Shown here piece by piece: positions 22,878 to 31,949 of a stretch of DNA of 64,000 nucleotides. Source of the stretch: Campylobacter gastrosuis (lineage in GTDB: Bacteria; Campylobacterota; Campylobacteria; Campylobacterales; Campylobacteraceae); assembly GCF_030249845.1 (NCBI RefSeq), contig NZ_JANURM010000006.1, forward strand, positions 1 through 64,000, written 5' to 3'. The stretch's first letter is position 1. Each line of letters starts with the position of its first letter. The notes under the pieces are model-generated. The model saw only the letters and a program-made list of their open reading frames with translations, was not told the origin of the DNA and ran no database searches. The position numbers and the translations under genes are program-made.

Positions 22878-23300
22878 ATGGATTACAATAAAGATGACAA
22901 AGGTGTGGTTTGTGCAGTTTATCGTGCCACACAAAAACGCACTTTATATCTGATTTTTGCACTTTTTATAAGCACTTTGGGGCTGTTTTTAAACATAAAA
23001 TTTTCAATGCAAGATGATGCATTTAGCTATGTTTTAGTCGCATTTTTTATACTTGCTATCTCTCCTGTTTTAATCGCCATTGACCCAAAAATTTTCATCT
23101 TAAAACTTGGTGGATTTTTAATCTCACTTGGGGCGATTTTAGTGCTACTTCACAACCTAAACAAACTAAGGCAAAGTGCTGAAAATAGCGTGTTTGAGCT
23201 ATATTTTTATCTGATTTTTTGTGCTGGATTTTTGGTGGTTTTTACACTTTTAAGCTGGTTTGTTTATAACGCAAGAAGCAGTGAAAATAGTAAAATATAA
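22878..23300 (+). CDS. Membrane protein of unknown function
   Basis: 140 residues with four predicted membrane helices (about 24-42, 53-70, 75-92, 110-130) and short charged ends. ATG 22878 with AAGG eight bases upstream is preferred to the in-frame TTG 22872. No motif recognised. It stands alone, divergent from dmpI and ahead of dmsA. Confidence 0.65.
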   Translation: MDYNKDDKGVVCAVYRATQKRTLYLIFALFISTLGLFLNIKFSMQDDAFSYVLVAFFILAISPVLIAIDPKIFILKLGGFLISLGAILVLLHNLNKLRQSAENSVFELYFYLIFCAGFLVVFTLLSWFVYNARSSENSKI

Positions 23301-23314
23301 AAATAAAATTAAAT

Positions 23315-23344
23315 ATAAAATTTAATTTTTAAATTAAATTTTAT
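23315..23344. promoter_or_regulatory. All-A/T 14-bp perfect inverted repeat upstream of dmsA
   Basis: ATAAAATTTAATTT, two T, AAATTAAATTTTAT: perfect dyad of 14 bp, 52 bases before the dmsA start. It could be an operator or a weak terminator for the preceding gene; with no G or C, a stable terminator is unlikely. Confidence 0.4.
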
Positions 23345-23395
23345 CTACTTTTAAATACAATCTCGGCGAAAATTTCAAATTTTAAGGGAGAAAAT

Positions 23396-25777
23396 TTGTT
23401 AGTAGATAGACGAAATTTCTTAAAATTTAGTGCATTATCAAGTGCGTTTGTAGCGACAAATTCGCTCTGTGATGGGCTAAATCCACTAAATTCTAACGAA
23501 CAGATATTTTATGGTGGCTGTCCGGTAAATTGCCAAAGCAAATGTATGCTAAAAGCACACGTAAAAGACGGCGTAATCAGGCATATTAGCACCGATGATG
23601 ATGGCGATGATAGCTATGAAAATAGACAGATTAGAGCCTGTGTTAGGGGGCGTTCTACAAGATATCGCTACTACAATCCAAACCGCCTTTTATATCCACT
23701 AAAACGTGTTGGCAAGCGTGGCGAGGGCAAGTTTAAGCGAGTAAGCTGGGATGAGGCTTTAAGCGAGATTGCCGATAAAATGAAAGAGATAAAGGCAAAA
23801 TATGGCAACGAAGCAATTTATGTAAATTACGCCACTGGCACGACAGGAGCGATGATTTCACGCTGCACGCAAGGCTCTTGGTATCGGCTTTTAGGGCTTT
23901 TTGGCGGATTTTTAAGGTATCACAACAGCTACTCAACAGCTCAAATTGCAAACGGACTGACCTATTTTTATGGCGCAAATGTCGGCTCTGATATTTTAAA
24001 TTTAGCACACGCTGATTTGGCTGTATTTTTTGGCTCAAATGCCGTTGAGACGCGTATGGGCGGGGCTAGTATGGGATATTGTATGCAAGAAATGGCAAGG
24101 CGCGGCAACGTAAAAATCATAAGAATTGACCCAAAATACCCAGATAGCGCCATAGGTGCTTGTGATGAGTGGATACCAATAGCGCCCGGCACCGACGCTG
24201 CCCTAGTAGCAGCTCTTGCTTACGTGATGATAAATGAAAATTTATACGATAAGGAATTTTTAGATAGATACTGCGTTGGTTTTAGCAAAGAAACCCTGCC
24301 ACAAAACGCCCCAGAAAACGGCTCGTATATGGATTATGTCTTAGGCAACGGCGATGATAAAACCCCAAAAACGCCAGAGTGGGCAGAAGCCATAACAAAA
24401 ATTCAAAGCCAAAGAATAATTAAACTAGCAAGAGAGATAGCAGGTGCAAAAAGGTGCTTTATTGAGCAGGGCTGGGGGCCTCAACGCCATCAAAACGGCG
24501 AACAGCAAAGCAGAGCCATAGCCACCCTAGCCTGTATGATAGGTAGCGTTGGCGTCCTTGGTGGCAACACCGGTGCTCACGCTGCTGGCTCATCAAAGAC
24601 CTACGATATCGTGGGGCTACCTTATGAAAATCCAGTAAAAACCTCAATCCCTTGCTTTTTATGGTATGAGGGCATTAGACTTGGCGAGAAAATGAACGCA
24701 AAAGAGCACGGAGTAAAAAACGCTCCAAATTTAAAAGCACCGATTAAAATTTTATTTAACACCGCTGGCAACTGCCTGACAAATCAACACGCAAACATAA
24801 AAACCACCGCTGAAATTTTAGAAAACGAGAGCCTTTGTGAGCTGATTGTTGATATAAATATCACTCGCACACACTCAAATTCTTACGCTGATTTCATCCT
24901 ACCTGACGCTATGCACTTTGAGCAAGATGACTTTTTTAGACCGGGTGCGACCTATTACGGCGAAAGACCTTATATTTTAGTCGCTCAAAAAGCAGTAGAA
25001 CCTCGTGGCGAGTGTAAGCCAGTTTATGAAATGTGCAGACTTCTTGCAAATAAACTTGGAGGAGAGGCATTTGAGCAAGAATTCACGCAAGGCAGAAGTC
25101 AGCTTGACTGGCTAAGATTTATCTACGATGAAACACGTAAAAAATATGAGTTTTTACCGAGCTTTGAAGAGATTAGAGCTAAGGGGTATTGGAAGGCTAG
25201 TAAGGCTGAAAAACCGCTAATCGCCCTAGAAAAATTTAGAAACGACCCAGAAAATAATCCACTAAAAACGCCGACTGGCAAGATAGAAATTTTCTCAACC
25301 AAGCTCTATGAAATGAGCAAGGAGTGGCAGCTTCTGCCCGGTCAGCAGATAAACCCACTGCCAGTTTTTGAAGATGTTTTAATGGGAGCAAGAGATCCGC
25401 TTAGAAAGGATTATCCACTGCAATTTTACGGCTATCACTACAAAGGCAGGACGCATTCAAGCTTTTGGGATAGCCCTGAAATTAGGGAGATTAACCCGCA
25501 AGAAATTTTAATTAGCACCGCTGATGCAAAGGCACGTGGCATAAAAACTGGCGATTTAGTAATCGCCTACAATCACATCGGCAAAATTCGCTCAGTCGCA
25601 AAGGTAACATCACGCCTAATGCCCGGTGTCAGCCTTACATATCAAGGTGCTTGGGCAAAATTTGAAAACGGCGTGGATATTGGTGGCTGTATCAACACCC
25701 TAACATCAGAACAACCAACCGCAATCGCCAAAGGCAACGGCGTTCATTCGGTTTTAGTAGAGATTAAAAAGGCGTAA
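23396..25777 (+). CDS. dmsA: DMSO/TMAO-type reductase catalytic subunit DmsA
   Basis: A molybdopterin-guanine-dinucleotide enzyme reducing DMSO or similar S-/N-oxides as terminal acceptor. The N-terminus DRRNFLKFSALSSAF is a Tat signal (twin Arg), so it acts in the periplasm. Cys42, Cys46, Cys50 and Cys82 match the [4Fe-4S] site of DmsA, and Ser180 (HNSYSTAQ) matches the DmsA serine molybdenum ligand rather than Cys or Sec. Similarity to E. coli DmsA continues to the C-terminus (GGCINTLTSEQPTAIAKGN). Start is TTG 23396 with AAGGGAG upstream. First gene of dmsABC-torD. Confidence 0.93.
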   Translation: MLVDRRNFLKFSALSSAFVATNSLCDGLNPLNSNEQIFYGGCPVNCQSKCMLKAHVKDGVIRHISTDDDGDDSYENRQIRACVRGRSTRYRYYNPNRLLYPLKRVGKRGEGKFKRVSWDEALSEIADKMKEIKAKYGNEAIYVNYATGTTGAMISRCTQGSWYRLLGLFGGFLRYHNSYSTAQIANGLTYFYGANVGSDILNLAHADLAVFFGSNAVETRMGGASMGYCMQEMARRGNVKIIRIDPKYPDSAIGACDEWIPIAPGTDAALVAALAYVMINENLYDKEFLDRYCVGFSKETLPQNAPENGSYMDYVLGNGDDKTPKTPEWAEAITKIQSQRIIKLAREIAGAKRCFIEQGWGPQRHQNGEQQSRAIATLACMIGSVGVLGGNTGAHAAGSSKTYDIVGLPYENPVKTSIPCFLWYEGIRLGEKMNAKEHGVKNAPNLKAPIKILFNTAGNCLTNQHANIKTTAEILENESLCELIVDINITRTHSNSYADFILPDAMHFEQDDFFRPGATYYGERPYILVAQKAVEPRGECKPVYEMCRLLANKLGGEAFEQEFTQGRSQLDWLRFIYDETRKKYEFLPSFEEIRAKGYWKASKAEKPLIALEKFRNDPENNPLKTPTGKIEIFSTKLYEMSKEWQLLPGQQINPLPVFEDVLMGARDPLRKDYPLQFYGYHYKGRTHSSFWDSPEIREINPQEILISTADAKARGIKTGDLVIAYNHIGKIRSVAKVTSRLMPGVSLTYQGAWAKFENGVDIGGCINTLTSEQPTAIAKGNGVHSVLVEIKKA

Positions 25778-25779
25778 AA

Positions 25780-26433
25780 ATGAAAAAAGATGAGCAATTT
25801 GGATTTGTGTTTGACCAAAGTCGTTGTGTCGGTTGTAGAACCTGCGTAATGGCCTGTAAAGAGTATAAAAATAACCTAATTGGCGTAAATTTTAGGCGTG
25901 TCTATGAGTATGAAGGCGGTGAGTGTGAAGTAGGCGAAAATGGCGTAATTATGTCAAATAACGTCTTTGCCTACTACACTTCAATAAGCTGTAACCACTG
26001 CTCAAATCCAGCCTGTATGAAGGCCTGTCCAACTGGTGCGATGATAAAAACTAGATACGGCATCGTAATGGTCAATGAGAGCGACTGCGTGGGCTGTAAA
26101 GCCTGTGCTATAGCGTGTCCTTACGGCGCACCACAATTTAACAAAAAAAGCGGTCATATGAATAAATGCGATGGTTGCATTGACCGCATTGATGAGGGCA
26201 AAAGCCCAGTTTGTGTCGGCTCTTGTCCGTTTAGGGCGTTAAATTTTGGCGAGATAGGCGAGATTAGAAGCAAATATGGCTCTGATGCCAGTTTTGCACC
26301 TTTGCCTGATGCGTCCGTAACACTTGCAAATTTTACGATAATCCCTGAAAAACACTCACGAAAAAGTGGCAATAAAGGCGGAGCTATGCACCTACCACAA
26401 AGCTATCAAGGAGTAGAAGATGAAATTTTATGA
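25780..26433 (+). CDS. dmsB: DmsB-type four-cluster ferredoxin subunit
   Basis: 217 residues with four Cys groups (CVGCRTCVMAC, CNHCSNPACMKAC, CVGCKACAIAC, CDGC...CVGSC) for four [4Fe-4S] clusters. It passes electrons from the membrane subunit to DmsA and has no signal of its own, so it probably travels with DmsA through Tat. Two bases after dmsA and overlapping dmsC by 14. Confidence 0.93.
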   Translation: MKKDEQFGFVFDQSRCVGCRTCVMACKEYKNNLIGVNFRRVYEYEGGECEVGENGVIMSNNVFAYYTSISCNHCSNPACMKACPTGAMIKTRYGIVMVNESDCVGCKACAIACPYGAPQFNKKSGHMNKCDGCIDRIDEGKSPVCVGSCPFRALNFGEIGEIRSKYGSDASFAPLPDASVTLANFTIIPEKHSRKSGNKGGAMHLPQSYQGVEDEIL

Positions 26434-27271
26434 TTTAGTAGCCACCGAGCTACCACTCGTGCTTTTTACGACCTTTACACAAGCGGTCGTGGGGCTTATT
26501 TTTGTCTATACACCAGCATTTATTAAGGGCTATAAAAGCCAAAACGAGCTTAAAAATTTCGGGCTTTTTAGCTTTTTTGCCCTATTTTTTGCACTCTTGC
26601 CATCAATCTTTCATCTTGGCGATATCACGCACGTTTTTAGCTTTCTTAAAAAGCTAGTAATGTTTAAACTAAACGGCGAATGGCATATAAATTATATGAA
26701 TAACGAAGTGATGTGTGCTGGACTTTCGCTCGTTTTTGCCCTGCTTTTATACCTTAAAGCAAATAGAAATTTTCTATTTTTAAGCCTAATTTTCGGGCTT
26801 TTGTGTATATTTTTTATGGCTGGCGCTTATGGCAGTATGCAAGCAAGTGTTACGACTTGGCGTTTTGATATCACGCTATTTTATTTTTACTCATCTGCCC
26901 TATTTTTAGGCGGAATTTTCTATCATTTAGCCTTTGCAAAGGATATTTATGAAGAAAAAATGGCGTTTTTAGTCGGACTTTTTGGTATCGGTATTTTAAT
27001 AACCTCTATCGTTTTTCAAACGCTACATTTAGGCAATGTTTTTGTAGCAGGTGTGATAAATCCATTTGATTTACTAAACGGCAACTACGGCAATTTTATC
27101 CTAGCAAGTGCGGTTTTAATCGGTCTAGCAATGCTTCTTTGGTATTTTAATAACTACCTAAACAAAAAAAGCAAAACACTAGCGTTGGTTGCATTTTTAG
27201 TCGCAATACTTGGCGTTATGATAAGCAGGATCATTTTTTATGGACTTATCAACACACACATTATGCATTAA
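26420..27271 (+). CDS. dmsC: DmsC-type membrane anchor and menaquinol oxidase subunit
   Basis: 283 residues with about eight membrane helices (begins ELPLVLFTTFTQAVVGLIFVY). DmsC anchors the reductase to the periplasmic face and takes electrons from menaquinol. It overlaps dmsB upstream and the chaperone gene downstream, consistent with one operon. Confidence 0.9.
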   Translation: MKFYDLVATELPLVLFTTFTQAVVGLIFVYTPAFIKGYKSQNELKNFGLFSFFALFFALLPSIFHLGDITHVFSFLKKLVMFKLNGEWHINYMNNEVMCAGLSLVFALLLYLKANRNFLFLSLIFGLLCIFFMAGAYGSMQASVTTWRFDITLFYFYSSALFLGGIFYHLAFAKDIYEEKMAFLVGLFGIGILITSIVFQTLHLGNVFVAGVINPFDLLNGNYGNFILASAVLIGLAMLLWYFNNYLNKKSKTLALVAFLVAILGVMISRIIFYGLINTHIMH

Positions 27272-27830
27272 AACGCTTGAAATTTTAGCCCAAACTTTCG
27301 CACAAATTTTTTATAAACCAAATGAGAATTTGTATGAACTTATAAAATCAGAGCCAGTTTGGATTTATGATAGCCAAAGTAGCGATTTTTTAACAGCAAT
27401 CTCGCTTTTAAAACAAGCAAAAAATGAGAGCTTTGATGAGATTTCAAGCGACTTTACACAGCTTTTTATCTGTGGTGAAATGGAGCTAAACGCACCGCTT
27501 TTTGGCTCGTTTTACTACTCAAACTACGGCGAAGCGGTTTGTGAAAAAACTGCACAAATGGCAAAAATTTATAAAGATGAGAATTTTTATGAATTTTTTA
27601 GCGATTTAGAGGCAAATAATTTAGTAAATGAGCTAATTTTCTTATCATTTTTGCTTAAAAATGATAAATTAGCAAGGGCAAAAGAGCTGTTTTTTGATGA
27701 AATTTACACTTACTCAGAGCAATTCTCATCACGACTAAAACAAAGAGCAAACAGCAAATTTTTTGTCGCAATGGGCTATTTTTTTAGCGATTTTTTAGAA
27801 ATTTTAAAAGATGAGTTAAAAAATTTTTGA
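27240..27830 (+). CDS. TorD/DmsD-family redox-enzyme chaperone
   Basis: 196 residues, all-helical. The pattern DFTQLFICGEMELNAPLFGSFYYS resembles the TorD/DmsD signature region that binds the Tat signal of the partner reductase during cofactor loading. Its position overlapping dmsC points to DmsA as client. ATG 27240 lies inside dmsC. Exact orthology (DmsD or TorD) is not decidable from the sequence. Confidence 0.8.
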   Translation: MDLSTHTLCIKTLEILAQTFAQIFYKPNENLYELIKSEPVWIYDSQSSDFLTAISLLKQAKNESFDEISSDFTQLFICGEMELNAPLFGSFYYSNYGEAVCEKTAQMAKIYKDENFYEFFSDLEANNLVNELIFLSFLLKNDKLARAKELFFDEIYTYSEQFSSRLKQRANSKFFVAMGYFFSDFLEILKDELKNF

Positions 27831-27864
27831 GTATAATTGCCAGAAATTTTTAAAAGGATAAAAT

Positions 27865-28368
27865 ATGCCATTACTTGATAGTTTTTGCGTTGATCACACC
27901 ATTATGAGTGCGCCTGCTGTGCGTTTGGCTAAAACGATGAAAACGCCAAAAGGCGATGATATTAGCGTCTTTGATTTGCGTTTTTGTCTGCCAAATAAAG
28001 AAATTTTGCCAGAGCGTGGAATTCACACATTAGAGCATCTTTTTGCTGGTTTTATGAGAGAGCATTTAAACGGCAACGGCGTTGAGATTATTGATATCTC
28101 GCCAATGGGCTGTCGGACTGGATTTTATATGAGTCTTGTTGGCACACCGACAAATGAAGCGGTAAAAAATGCGTGGAGTGCTTCAATGAGCGATATTTTA
28201 AACGTAAAAAATGAGAGCGAAATTCCAGAGCTAAACGAGTATCAGTGTGGCACATACAAAATGCACTCACTAAACGAAGCTCACGAAATCGCCTCAAATG
28301 TCCTAAAAAAGGGCATTGGCATAATGGATAACGAAAAAATAAAACTAGATTTAAAAAAGGTAAAATAA
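27865..28368 (+). CDS. luxS: S-ribosylhomocysteine lyase LuxS
   Basis: LuxS splits S-ribosylhomocysteine to homocysteine and DPD, the precursor of AI-2, and completes the activated methyl cycle. Metal ligands His54, His58 (HTLEH) and Cys128 (YQCGT), plus the catalytic region MGCRTGFYM, are all present. 167 residues. AAAAGGAT precedes ATG. The last base of its stop is the first base of the yedF ATG, so luxS, yedF and selD are probably co-transcribed. Confidence 0.97.
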   Translation: MPLLDSFCVDHTIMSAPAVRLAKTMKTPKGDDISVFDLRFCLPNKEILPERGIHTLEHLFAGFMREHLNGNGVEIIDISPMGCRTGFYMSLVGTPTNEAVKNAWSASMSDILNVKNESEIPELNEYQCGTYKMHSLNEAHEIASNVLKKGIGIMDNEKIKLDLKKVK

Positions 28369-28955
28369 TGCAAATTGATTGTAGAAATTTAGCCTGTCCA
28401 GAGCCAGTAATTCGCACAAAAGACGCCTTAAAATCGCTAAATGCAAACGATAGACTTGAAATTTTAGTAAATGATATTGCCCCGCTTGAAAATATCCAAA
28501 GATTTTTAAAGTCACAAAATCAGGAATTTGTAGTTACAAAGCTTGAAAACGGCGATAGCGTGATAATTGCAACAAGAGTTGGCGAGATTAGCGAAATTAA
28601 CGCAAATGACTACGCTTGCGAGATTAAAAAAAAGGTGATTTACCTAAACGATGACAGGGCTGGTAGTGGCGAGGTCGGCAGTGTGCTTTTGTCAAAATTT
28701 TTGGGCGCATTTTTGCAAGTAACAAACAAACCTTACGCCGTAATTTGCGTAAATAAAGGTGTGAATTTAACGACAGATAGGGCAAATCCTAGTTTTAGTG
28801 CGCTTAAAAATTTAGAGCGTGATGGGGTTAAAATTTTAAGCTGTGGTAGCTGTCTTGAAGCGTATAAACTCGTTGATAAACTAGCCGTTGGCGAAATTTC
28901 AAACGCCTATGAAATCGCTGAAATTTTAAGCAATTTTGATGAGATAAAGCTGTGA
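28368..28955 (+). CDS. yedF: Selenium metabolism protein YedF
   Basis: A two-domain protein: TusA/SirA-like N-terminus (CRNLACPEPVIRTKDAL, with the CPxP cysteine at 10) and a DsrE/F-like C-terminal half with GSCLEAYKL. This architecture is the selenium-associated YedF family, thought to help deliver selenium; its biochemical role is not settled. It overlaps selD by four bases, which supports that reading. Confidence 0.9.
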   Translation: MQIDCRNLACPEPVIRTKDALKSLNANDRLEILVNDIAPLENIQRFLKSQNQEFVVTKLENGDSVIIATRVGEISEINANDYACEIKKKVIYLNDDRAGSGEVGSVLLSKFLGAFLQVTNKPYAVICVNKGVNLTTDRANPSFSALKNLERDGVKILSCGSCLEAYKLVDKLAVGEISNAYEIAEILSNFDEIKL

Positions 28956-29980
28956 ATTACACAAATAAACGACTGACAAAATTTATCCGTGCTGCGGGTT
29001 GAGCTGCTAAACTTGACCCGTCGGGTCTAAACAACGCAATTAGCAACCTTAATCTAAATCACGAAAATTTGCTAACTGGCACCAACAACAACGAAGATGC
29101 AAGTGTGTTTAAAATCTCCCCAAATTTAGCCCTTGTGCAGACCCTTGATTTTATCACGCCAGTCGTTGATGACCCGTTTTTATACGGACAAATCGCCGCT
29201 GCAAACTCGCTAAGCGATATCTTTGCAATGGGTGCAAACGTGCTAAATGCCCTAAATATCGTGGGTTTTGATAGTTGCAATTTTGAAGCTGAAATTTTAA
29301 ACGAGATTATGCAAGGCGGACTTAGTAAGGTGCGTGAGTGCGGTGGCACAATCGTCGGCGGACACAGCATTTCAACGCCAGAGATGTATTACGGACTTAG
29401 CGTTACTGGACTTGTAAATCCGCAAAATTTTTGGGCAAACAACACCGCAAAAATCGGCGATATGCTAATCCTAACAAAACCGCTTGGTAGCGGAATTTTA
29501 AGCACGGCAATCAAGGCTGATTTGCTAAGTTTAGCACAGATAAAAAGTGCTGTTGAGATGATGAGAACGCTAAATTTTTACGCTCTAAACGCACTAAATG
29601 ACATAAAAGTAAATGCCTGCACGGACGTTACTGGATTTGGATTTTTAGGGCATTTAAGCGAAATGTTAAATGAGAAAATTGAGTTTGAAATTTTTAGCAA
29701 AAGTGTCCCAGTTTTAGCCGATGCCATAGAGTTTGCAAATATGGGCATAATCCCTGAGGGTAGCTATAAAAATCGCAATTTTTGCCGTGATTTAATTGAA
29801 GGCGATGCTGATATTATCTTTTTTGATGCACAAACCTCTGGCGGACTAATCCTAGCAGTGAGCCAAAAAGATGCAAATTTAGCCGTTAAGCGCCTAAAAA
29901 ACGCAGGCTATGAAAGCACAAGCATAATCGGTAGCGTCTTGCCGAAATCATCACAAAAACCGATAAAATTTATAATTTAA
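28952..29980 (+). CDS. selD: Selenide, water dikinase SelD, itself a selenocysteine protein
   Basis: SelD makes selenophosphate from selenide and ATP, the selenium donor for selenocysteine. The frame starts at GTG 28952 (overlapping the yedF stop) and meets a single in-frame TGA at 29000-29002, codon 17. That is the position of catalytic Cys17 in E. coli SelD: here RAAG-U-AAKLDP against HGAG-C-GCKISP. Downstream the SelD sequence is uninterrupted for 326 residues with NEDASV, FITPVVDDP, GGHSISTPE and the C-terminal TSGGLILA. A hairpin follows the TGA. I read it as selenocysteine, not a nonsense mutation. A pipeline ignoring Sec would start the gene at 29069 and lose the active site. Confidence 0.93.
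29015..29027 (+). promoter_or_regulatory. Putative bacterial SECIS hairpin in selD
   Basis: GACCC-GTC-GGGTC: a 5-bp stem with a three-base loop beginning with G, starting 12 bases after the selD UGA. SelB-binding hairpins have a G near the start of the apical loop and lie close downstream of the UGA; spacing here is roughly as expected. Confidence 0.6.
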
Positions 29981-30057
29981 AGCCAAATTTAAATCTAATT
30001 TACAAATATTTTGCTATAATTGGCGTTTATTTTTAAATCTCAAATAAAGGAATTTGT

Positions 30058-31083
30058 ATGAAAAAGATTGCTTTGGCATTAGTTGCAGCAAGTGCAGTTT
30101 TTGCAGCCGACGCTGCTTATAACTACGAAGTTACGCCAGTTGTTGGCGGAGTAAGATCAGAGGGCAACCTTGATCTAACAAGAGATCAGCTAAACGTAGG
30201 CATTACAGCTGCTAGAAATTTAGAGGGCGTTTTCTTTGACCAAGTCCAACTTGGCGTTGATTATGCTAGAAAAGTAAATGAAAAAGTAAATGGCATTGAG
30301 AGAAAGGGTCGTGCGCTTAGATACCACCTTGACGTTGTGAAAAACATCGTTGATTTTGGCGATAGCGTCAGCCTTTATGGCTTAATCGGTGCTGGTTACG
30401 AAGACGTTTCAAAAAGCTTTGTAAGCAACGAAGATGGTGGTTTTGGTCAATATGGCCTTGGTTTAAGATACCAAGTTACAGATAGATTTGCCCTAAAAGC
30501 AGAGGCAAGAGATGCTATAAAATTTGAGCACGCCGACCACAATCTATTCTACACACTAGGCTTTGCAATCGGTCTTGATTCTAAAAATCCAGCTCCAGTT
30601 GTAGCACCAGTTGTAGAGCAGCCAGCAGCCCCAGTAGCACCAGTTTCACTTGATGATGACAATGATGGCGTTATCAACGAGCTTGATAAATGCCCTAACA
30701 CACCAGCTGGTGTAGTTGTTGATGAGAATGGCTGCGAAAAAGTTATCGTTTTAAGAGATTTAGGCGTAAATTTCGCATTTGATAGCTACAAAGTAAGCCC
30801 AAGCTACGCAAAAGAGATCAAAAAAGTAGCTGACTTCTTAGCTGAAAACCCAAGCTACCGCGTATTACTAGCTGGACACACTGACAGCGTTGGTGCAGAA
30901 GCTTACAACCAAAAACTATCAGAAAAAAGAGCTGCTGCTGTTAAAGACGCTCTTGTAGGCTTTGGCGTAGAAGCTGATAAAATTAAAACTATCGGATACG
31001 GCGAAACTAGACCAGTTGCGACAAACAAAACAAAAGAGGGTCGTGCTGAAAATAGACGCGTTGAAGCTACTTTCAACAAGTAA
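30058..31083 (+). CDS. cadF: CadF-like outer membrane protein with OmpA domain
   Basis: 341 residues: signal peptide (about 1-16, ending FAAD), an eight-stranded barrel (to about 175), a Pro/Ala/Val linker, a calcium-binding-like DDDNDGVINELDKCP repeat, and a C-terminal OmpA peptidoglycan-binding domain (AGHTDSVGAEAYNQKLSEKRA, GRAENRRVEA). Sequence and layout match C. jejuni CadF, a fibronectin-binding adhesin. The C. jejuni binding motif FRLS is replaced here by YQVT at the aligned position, so adhesin function should not be assumed. AAAGGA precedes ATG; single gene with its own upstream region. Confidence 0.88.
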   Translation: MKKIALALVAASAVFAADAAYNYEVTPVVGGVRSEGNLDLTRDQLNVGITAARNLEGVFFDQVQLGVDYARKVNEKVNGIERKGRALRYHLDVVKNIVDFGDSVSLYGLIGAGYEDVSKSFVSNEDGGFGQYGLGLRYQVTDRFALKAEARDAIKFEHADHNLFYTLGFAIGLDSKNPAPVVAPVVEQPAAPVAPVSLDDDNDGVINELDKCPNTPAGVVVDENGCEKVIVLRDLGVNFAFDSYKVSPSYAKEIKKVADFLAENPSYRVLLAGHTDSVGAEAYNQKLSEKRAAAVKDALVGFGVEADKIKTIGYGETRPVATNKTKEGRAENRRVEATFNK

Positions 31084-31090
31084 TTTTAAA

Positions 31091-31112
31091 GTTGCGAAGT
31101 TCTCTTCGCAAC
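31091..31112 (+). terminator. Hairpin after cadF
   Basis: GTTGCGAAG, loop TTCT, CTTCGCAAC: perfect 9-bp stem 7 bases after the cadF stop. No T-run follows (CCCCAAATTG instead), so it may be a 3' stabilising or leaky terminator hairpin. Confidence 0.5.
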
Positions 31113-31119
31113 CCCCAAA

Positions 31120-31782
31120 TTGAGCAAAATTTTGAATAAAACTATACTTTTTGACCTTGACGGCACACTAATTGACTCCACTTCTGCGATTTTAGAGAGC
31201 TTTGACGCTTCGTTTAAAATTCACAACAAGCCCACACCAAGCCACGAAAAGATAAAATCTCTCATCGGACACACGCTTGATGATATGTTTTTAGCACTTG
31301 GTGTTATGCCAGAGCTGGTAAATAGCTACTTTTTAGCGTATAAAGAGCATTATCACGGTATTTATCTAGCACAAACCACGCTTTTACCATACGCAAAAGA
31401 GGCGATCGTAGAGGCTAGTAAGTTTGCCAAACTTGGCATTGTTACGACAAAAGGCTCGGCAATGCTTGAAAATTTGCTTAAAAATCTTGGAATTTTTAGC
31501 TACTTTAAAGCCATAGTCGGCAGACAAGACGTCATAAAACCAAAACCTGACGCAGAGCCGATAAATACGGCACTTTCACGCCTAAATATGCTTGATAAAA
31601 AGCACCTTGCCTTTATGATAGGCGACACACCAATTGACACAATGGCAGCCAAAAACGCCCAAATCACCCCACTTAGCCTACTTTGTGGCTACTCAAATTA
31701 CGAAATTTTAAGCCAAACAAACGATAAAATTTTTACAAACCCGCTTGAAGCTGTGATTTTTGCTAAAAATTTCAAAGAGTAA
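31120..31782 (+). CDS. HAD-family phosphatase, phosphoglycolate phosphatase-like
   Basis: 220 residues with HAD motifs I FDLDGTLIDS, II VTTKGSA, III KPKPDAEP and IV MIGDTPIDTMAA. Cap size and motifs fit Gph-type phosphoglycolate phosphatases, but substrate is not determined by sequence. The start is TTG 31120 or TTG 31132; neither has a clear ribosome site. Downstream of cadF. Confidence 0.85.
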   Translation: MSKILNKTILFDLDGTLIDSTSAILESFDASFKIHNKPTPSHEKIKSLIGHTLDDMFLALGVMPELVNSYFLAYKEHYHGIYLAQTTLLPYAKEAIVEASKFAKLGIVTTKGSAMLENLLKNLGIFSYFKAIVGRQDVIKPKPDAEPINTALSRLNMLDKKHLAFMIGDTPIDTMAAKNAQITPLSLLCGYSNYEILSQTNDKIFTNPLEAVIFAKNFKE

Positions 31783-31871
31783 ATTTATAAATTAAAAATT
31801 TTAAGCATATTTGCTGTTTTTTGCACCATTTAATTATAAATCAGCCAAAAAGAATAAATTTTAAATGAACT

Positions 31872-31904
31872 AACTAATAATAATTATTAATAAATATATT
31901 AGTT
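31872..31904. promoter_or_regulatory. AT-rich dyad upstream of the bufferin operon, Fur-box-like
   Basis: AACTAATA (31872-31879) and TATTAGTT (31897-31904) flank a further near-palindrome built from ATAATAATTATTAAT. It lies about 45 bases before the bufA start. The ATAAT/ATTAT symmetry resembles Fur-type boxes; metal regulation would suit the operon but is inferred. Confidence 0.4.
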
Positions 31905-31949
31905 ATTTTTTTATAAAATATCCATTCACTAAATATTTGGAGGTCATTT

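Noticed and set aside
29000-29002. TGA in selD as a nonsense mutation or frameshift
   Set aside because: It sits exactly at the Cys17 position of SelD, the frame is open on both sides, a hairpin follows, and yedF adjoins. Selenocysteine explains it better.
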